Translations under genes and position numbers: made by a program
DNA from: Marinococcus luteus
GTDB taxonomy: Bacteria > Bacillota > Bacilli > Bacillales > Marinococcaceae
Length of the DNA: 64,000 nt
Assembly (NCBI RefSeq): GCF_900106595.1
Contig: NZ_FNNC01000006.1
Coordinates: 186,001-250,000 of the forward strand
Direction of reading: 5' to 3'
In this document: positions 61,495 to 64,000 of the stretch, one piece after another
Layout: each line of letters starts with the position of its first letter
How positions within the stretch are numbered: the stretch's first letter is position 1
Notes under the pieces: generated by a model
Told to the model about the DNA's origin: nothing
Database searches by the model: none
Seen by the model: only the letters and a program-made list of their open reading frames with translations

Positions 61495-62796
61495 TTAGTA
61501 AATGTAGCTGCTTAACGCTGCAAAGGCCTGGTCCGAAGCTTCCAGCGTATCTTCTATGTCCTCATTGCTGTGTTCAGTGGTCAGAAACCAGGCTTCGTAT
61601 TTTGAAGGAGCAAGGTGGACGCCGCGGTCAAGCATTTCTTTAAAAAAGATGCTGAACCTTTCAGAGTTCGAGCGTTCGGCCCCTTTATAATCTTTTACTG
61701 TTTCGTCTGTGAAATAAATGGTGAACATTCCTTTTAACCGATTGATCGTAACGGGAATGCTGTATTTTTCAGCCTGCTCGAGGAGACCTGTCTCAAGGCG
61801 TTCGCCCAGACGATCTAACGTGTCGTATACCCCGTCTTTTTCCAATACTTCAAGGCAGGCAATGCCCGCGCGCATAGAAGCAGGGTTTCCGGACATCGTT
61901 CCTGCCTGGTAGGCCGGACCCAGAGGAGCGACCTGCTCCATGACATCGACCCTGCCTCCGTATGCGCCAATCGGCAGGCCGCCTCCGATAATTTTCCCCA
62001 TAGCGGTCATATCCGGTTCCACCTGGAGCATGTTTTGAGCAGCTCCGTAGGTGAAACGAAAAGCAGTAATGACTTCATCAAAGATAAGAAGAGAGTCCGA
62101 TTCATGCGTGAGTTTTTTAATCTCTTCAAGATAACCGGGCTCCGGCTCGACAAGCCCGAAATTACCTACGATAGGCTCAATAAGGACTGCAGCCGTTTCG
62201 TCCCCCCAGCGGTCAATGGCTTCGCGGAAGCTGTCAATGTCGTTAAATGGCACAGTGATGACTTCTGCGGCAATATTGGGAGTCACCCCCGCAGAGTCCG
62301 GGGATCCCAGCGTCGATGGTCCGGAGCCGGCTGCTACAAGCACAAGGTCGGAGTGGCCGTGGTAGCACCCTTCGAATTTGATGATCTTATGTTTGCCGGT
62401 ATAGGCTCTGGCTACGCGGATAGTCGTCATTACAGCTTCAGTGCCGGAATTGACAAACCTGACTTTCTCAAGTGAAGGGACTGCGTCCTTCAGTTTTTTA
62501 GAAAAAACATTTTCCCATTTCGTGGGAGTGCCGAGCAGCGTCCCTGTGCGGGCAGCCTCATTAATGGCTTCAGCAATGTGTGGATGGCCGTGCCCGGTAA
62601 TAATGGGACCGTAAGCCCCGAGGTAATCAATGTAGCGGTTGTTATCCTCATCAAACAAATGTGCACCGCGTCCTTCTTTCATAAAAACCGGAGTGCCGCC
62701 GCCGACACCTTTAAAGGAGCGGGAGGGGCTGTTAACGCCTCCTACGATCAAGTCGCAGGCTTCATTATAGAGTTCGACAGACTTTTCATAGGACAT
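61495..62796 (-). CDS. gsaB: Glutamate-1-semialdehyde 2,1-aminomutase
   Basis: A 433-residue class III PLP enzyme of the HemL type that makes 5-aminolevulinate for tetrapyrroles. [48 protein letters not shown] and the PLP Lys in [18 protein letters not shown] are diagnostic. The location between ygaE and bcp identifies it as the second HemL copy, gsaB in B. subtilis; hemL itself is normally in the hem operon. AGGAGAG precedes the ATG. Confidence 0.93.
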   Translation of the reverse strand: MSYEKSVELYNEACDLIVGGVNSPSRSFKGVGGGTPVFMKEGRGAHLFDEDNNRYIDYLGAYGPIITGHGHPHIAEAINEAARTGTLLGTPTKWENVFSKKLKDAVPSLEKVRFVNSGTEAVMTTIRVARAYTGKHKIIKFEGCYHGHSDLVLVAAGSGPSTLGSPDSAGVTPNIAAEVITVPFNDIDSFREAIDRWGDETAAVLIEPIVGNFGLVEPEPGYLEEIKKLTHESDSLLIFDEVITAFRFTYGAAQNMLQVEPDMTAMGKIIGGGLPIGAYGGRVDVMEQVAPLGPAYQAGTMSGNPASMRAGIACLEVLEKDGVYDTLDRLGERLETGLLEQAEKYSIPVTINRLKGMFTIYFTDETVKDYKGAERSNSERFSIFFKEMLDRGVHLAPSKYEAWFLTTEHSNEDIEDTLEASDQAFAALSSYIY

Positions 62797-62905
62797 ATTT
62801 TCTTAACTCTCCTTACTATCAACTATTTCTTATCTATTGTATCATGGAGAAGTAAAGCAAAAACCATGATATCATAAGATGAAAACAACTGTTGAGGTGA
62901 TCAAT

Positions 62906-63415
62906 GTGAGTACAGAAGAAAGCAGTGTAAACCCGAAAGATCTGGAAGGCAGGCAGGCGCCTGATTTTGAACTTCCCGCTACTACTGGAGAAAATATCCG
63001 TTTAAGTGATTACCAGGGACAAAACGTGATTTTATATTTTTACCCGAAAGATAACACGCCTGGATGCACAACTGAAGCCTGCGATTTCAGGGATGCTCTC
63101 CCGGAATTGAATGATAAAAACGTTAAAGTACTCGGGGTCAGCCCTGATTCAATGAAAAAACATGAAAATTTCACCGCTAAGCATGAACTTTCCTTCCCCC
63201 TCCTTTCTGATGAAGAACAGAAAGCAGCCAACGCCTATGGAGTCTGGAAATGGAAGAAAAACTTCGGTAAAGAATACCTTGGAATTGTACGGTCCACCTT
63301 TTTTATTGATACAGAAGGGGTCGTGCAGAAAGTATGGGATGAAGTGAAGGTAAAGGAACATATTGGGGAAGTATCCCGGTATGTTGATGAATTCTTATCA
63401 TCTTCTAAAAAATAG
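62906..63415 (+). CDS. bcp: Thioredoxin-dependent thiol peroxidase (BCP/PrxQ type)
   Basis: A 169-residue peroxiredoxin. GRQAPDFELPATTG, ILYFYPKDNTPGCTTEACDFRD hold the peroxidatic Cys (about 55) and resolving Cys five residues later, followed by KHELSFPLLSDEE and a conserved SRYVDEFL tail. It reduces H2O2 and organic peroxides. GTG at 62906 is six bases from GAGGTG; an ATG at 62879 lies upstream of that site. It corresponds to ygaF and is followed within 20 bases by the DarA-like gene. Confidence 0.92.
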   Translation: MSTEESSVNPKDLEGRQAPDFELPATTGENIRLSDYQGQNVILYFYPKDNTPGCTTEACDFRDALPELNDKNVKVLGVSPDSMKKHENFTAKHELSFPLLSDEEQKAANAYGVWKWKKNFGKEYLGIVRSTFFIDTEGVVQKVWDEVKVKEHIGEVSRYVDEFLSSSKK

Positions 63416-63430
63416 CAGGAGGGTGAAAAG

Positions 63431-63742
63431 ATGAAACTGCTTCTTTGCATTATCGATAACTTTTATACCGATCAGGTAGAGATGGAAATGAAAGACAAAG
63501 GCTACCGCATGACAGAAATTGCGAGCAGCGGGGGTTTTTTGAAAAAAGGAAACACGACGTTTATGTTCGGTGTGAATGAGGAAGAAGTGCCGAAGCTGAA
63601 AACAGATTTAAAGGATATATGCCTGGCTTATGAAAAACACAGGGGAAAACGGCCCGAACATTCAAACAGGTTTACTTCTTTTCTTTTAGACGTATCGATG
63701 CTTCCCTTTTTTCAATCAGCCGAAGCAGATGAGAATCGCTGA
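63431..63742 (+). CDS. Cyclic-di-AMP receptor-like protein (DarA/PstA family)
   Basis: A 103-residue PII-like protein. MKLLLCIIDNFYTDQVEMEM and the SSGGFLKKGNTTFMFGV segment (about residues 30-46) match DarA, where the GGFL..GNTTF loop binds cyclic di-AMP. The C-terminal third differs from DarA and lacks its long B-loop tail. It would bind c-di-AMP and pass the signal to an unknown partner. It sits between bcp and perR, 15 bases from bcp, which is not the B. subtilis arrangement (bcp-perR). AGGAGGGTG precedes the ATG. Confidence 0.75.
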   Translation: MKLLLCIIDNFYTDQVEMEMKDKGYRMTEIASSGGFLKKGNTTFMFGVNEEEVPKLKTDLKDICLAYEKHRGKRPEHSNRFTSFLLDVSMLPFFQSAEADENR

Positions 63743-63752
63743 CCCCCTTTCA

Positions 63753-63782
63753 TTGACAAGGATCAGGGAATTCCGATAGAAT
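63753..63782 (+). promoter_or_regulatory. perR promoter
   Basis: TTGACA (63753-63758) and TAGAAT (63777-63782) with an 18-base spacer. The predicted start point lies inside the PerR box that follows. Confidence 0.7.
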
Positions 63783-63785
63783 AGA

Positions 63786-63800
63786 TTATAAGAATTACAA
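63786..63800 (+). promoter_or_regulatory. PerR box, autoregulatory
   Basis: TTATAAGAATTACAA matches the PerR consensus TTATAATNATTATAA at 13 of 15 positions and overlaps the predicted transcription start of perR. Confidence 0.75.
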
Positions 63801-63837
63801 ACAAAGAATCGTTTTACAGGAAGAGAGGTGCATGACG

Positions 63838-64000
63838 ATGGCGAGCGCTAGCCTACAGGAAGCAGTAAGTGTCTTGAAAAGTACAAACGTTCGGATGACA
63901 CCGCAGCGTCATGCTATTTTAGAGTTTCTGCACTCTTCAATGAGCCATCCGACTGCTGACGATATCTATAAATCTCTTGAAGAACGTTTTCCGAACATGA
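63838..64000 (+). CDS. perR: Peroxide-responsive repressor PerR, Fur family, 3' end outside window
   Basis: The first 54 residues are visible: an N-terminal helix, then VRMTPQRHAILEFL and HPTADDIYKSLEERFPN, the winged helix of Fur-family regulators. Position after bcp and an upstream PerR-like box (63786-63800) identify it as PerR rather than Fur or Zur; the metal and oxidation-sensing residues lie beyond the edge. The ATG at 63838 is eight bases from GAGAGGTG; an ATG six bases upstream is also in frame. Confidence 0.85.
   Translation, partial: MASASLQEAVSVLKSTNVRMTPQRHAILEFLHSSMSHPTADDIYKSLEERFPNM

Overview
The window reads as chromosomal DNA of a low-to-mid GC, endospore-forming Bacillaceae bacterium. 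Three things support this: gene order matches Bacillus subtilis blocks (yfhF-recX-yfhH-yfhJ-yfhP-mutY; ygaC-ygaD-ygaE-gsaB-bcp-perR; treP-treA-treR), a YtvI-type sporulation membrane protein is present, and Shine-Dalgarno sites are AGGAGG-like. A complete ectABC ectoine operon and several very acidic proteins (for example the lipoprotein at 6302-7324) point to a halophilic or haloalkaliphilic member, similar in flavour to Alkalicoccus or Salipaludibacillus. That genus-level guess is inference. No rRNA, tRNA, CRISPR array, IS element, prophage or recognisable anti-phage island was found; gene density is high and mostly housekeeping or stress related.

Layout. 1-3 kb: a DUF819 membrane protein cut by the left edge, an L-Ala-D/L-Glu epimerase and an NlpC/P60 endopeptidase, a likely murein-peptide recycling unit. 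3-7.4 kb: a siderophore importer split into two converging transcripts, each with a Fur box. 7.4-13.3 kb: assorted enzymes (DUF1499, MBL hydrolase, deaminase, ALDH, HSD10-type SDR) and YtvI. 13.3-18.4 kb: a RecB-like nuclease with an apparent CTG start and the trehalose operon, whose promoter carries a TreR operator and a cre site. 18.4-21.5 kb: hydrolase, MreBH, LplJ. 21.7-27.1 kb: sulfate assimilation and siroheme (cysH-sat-cysC-sumT/hemD-sirB-sirC).

27-32 kb: aldo/keto reductase, TspO, a solitary siderophore-type N-hydroxylase with an attenuator-like leader, RNase H, a luciferase-like oxidoreductase. 32-36.8 kb: a stress cluster (YfkM, MsrA/MsrB, ferritin-like, FbpB, YtxH-like, baeRF-like, OsmC) with several SigB-like promoter candidates. 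36.8-43.2 kb: MATE, SE1561 protein, phosphatase, AbgT, AlkA and RlmCD-type methyltransferase, then a 28-residue membrane micropeptide. 43.2-47 kb: AdeR-Ald, CorA, a small unknown. 47-49.5 kb: ectABC. 49.7-55.5 kb: the yfh block with MutY. 55.5-64 kb: quinone reductase, then the yga block ending in a c-di-AMP-receptor-like protein and a PerR gene cut by the right edge.

Together the genes describe a salt- and oxidation-exposed soil or soda-lake type lifestyle: osmolyte synthesis, iron acquisition and storage, methionine sulfoxide and peroxide repair, base-excision repair and reductive sulfur assimilation. I found no clearly undescribed multigene system. The best leads are local: the CTG-initiated nuclease, the leader of the lone N-hydroxylase gene, the DarA-like protein between bcp and perR, the micropeptide, and possible attenuation between ectB and ectC.
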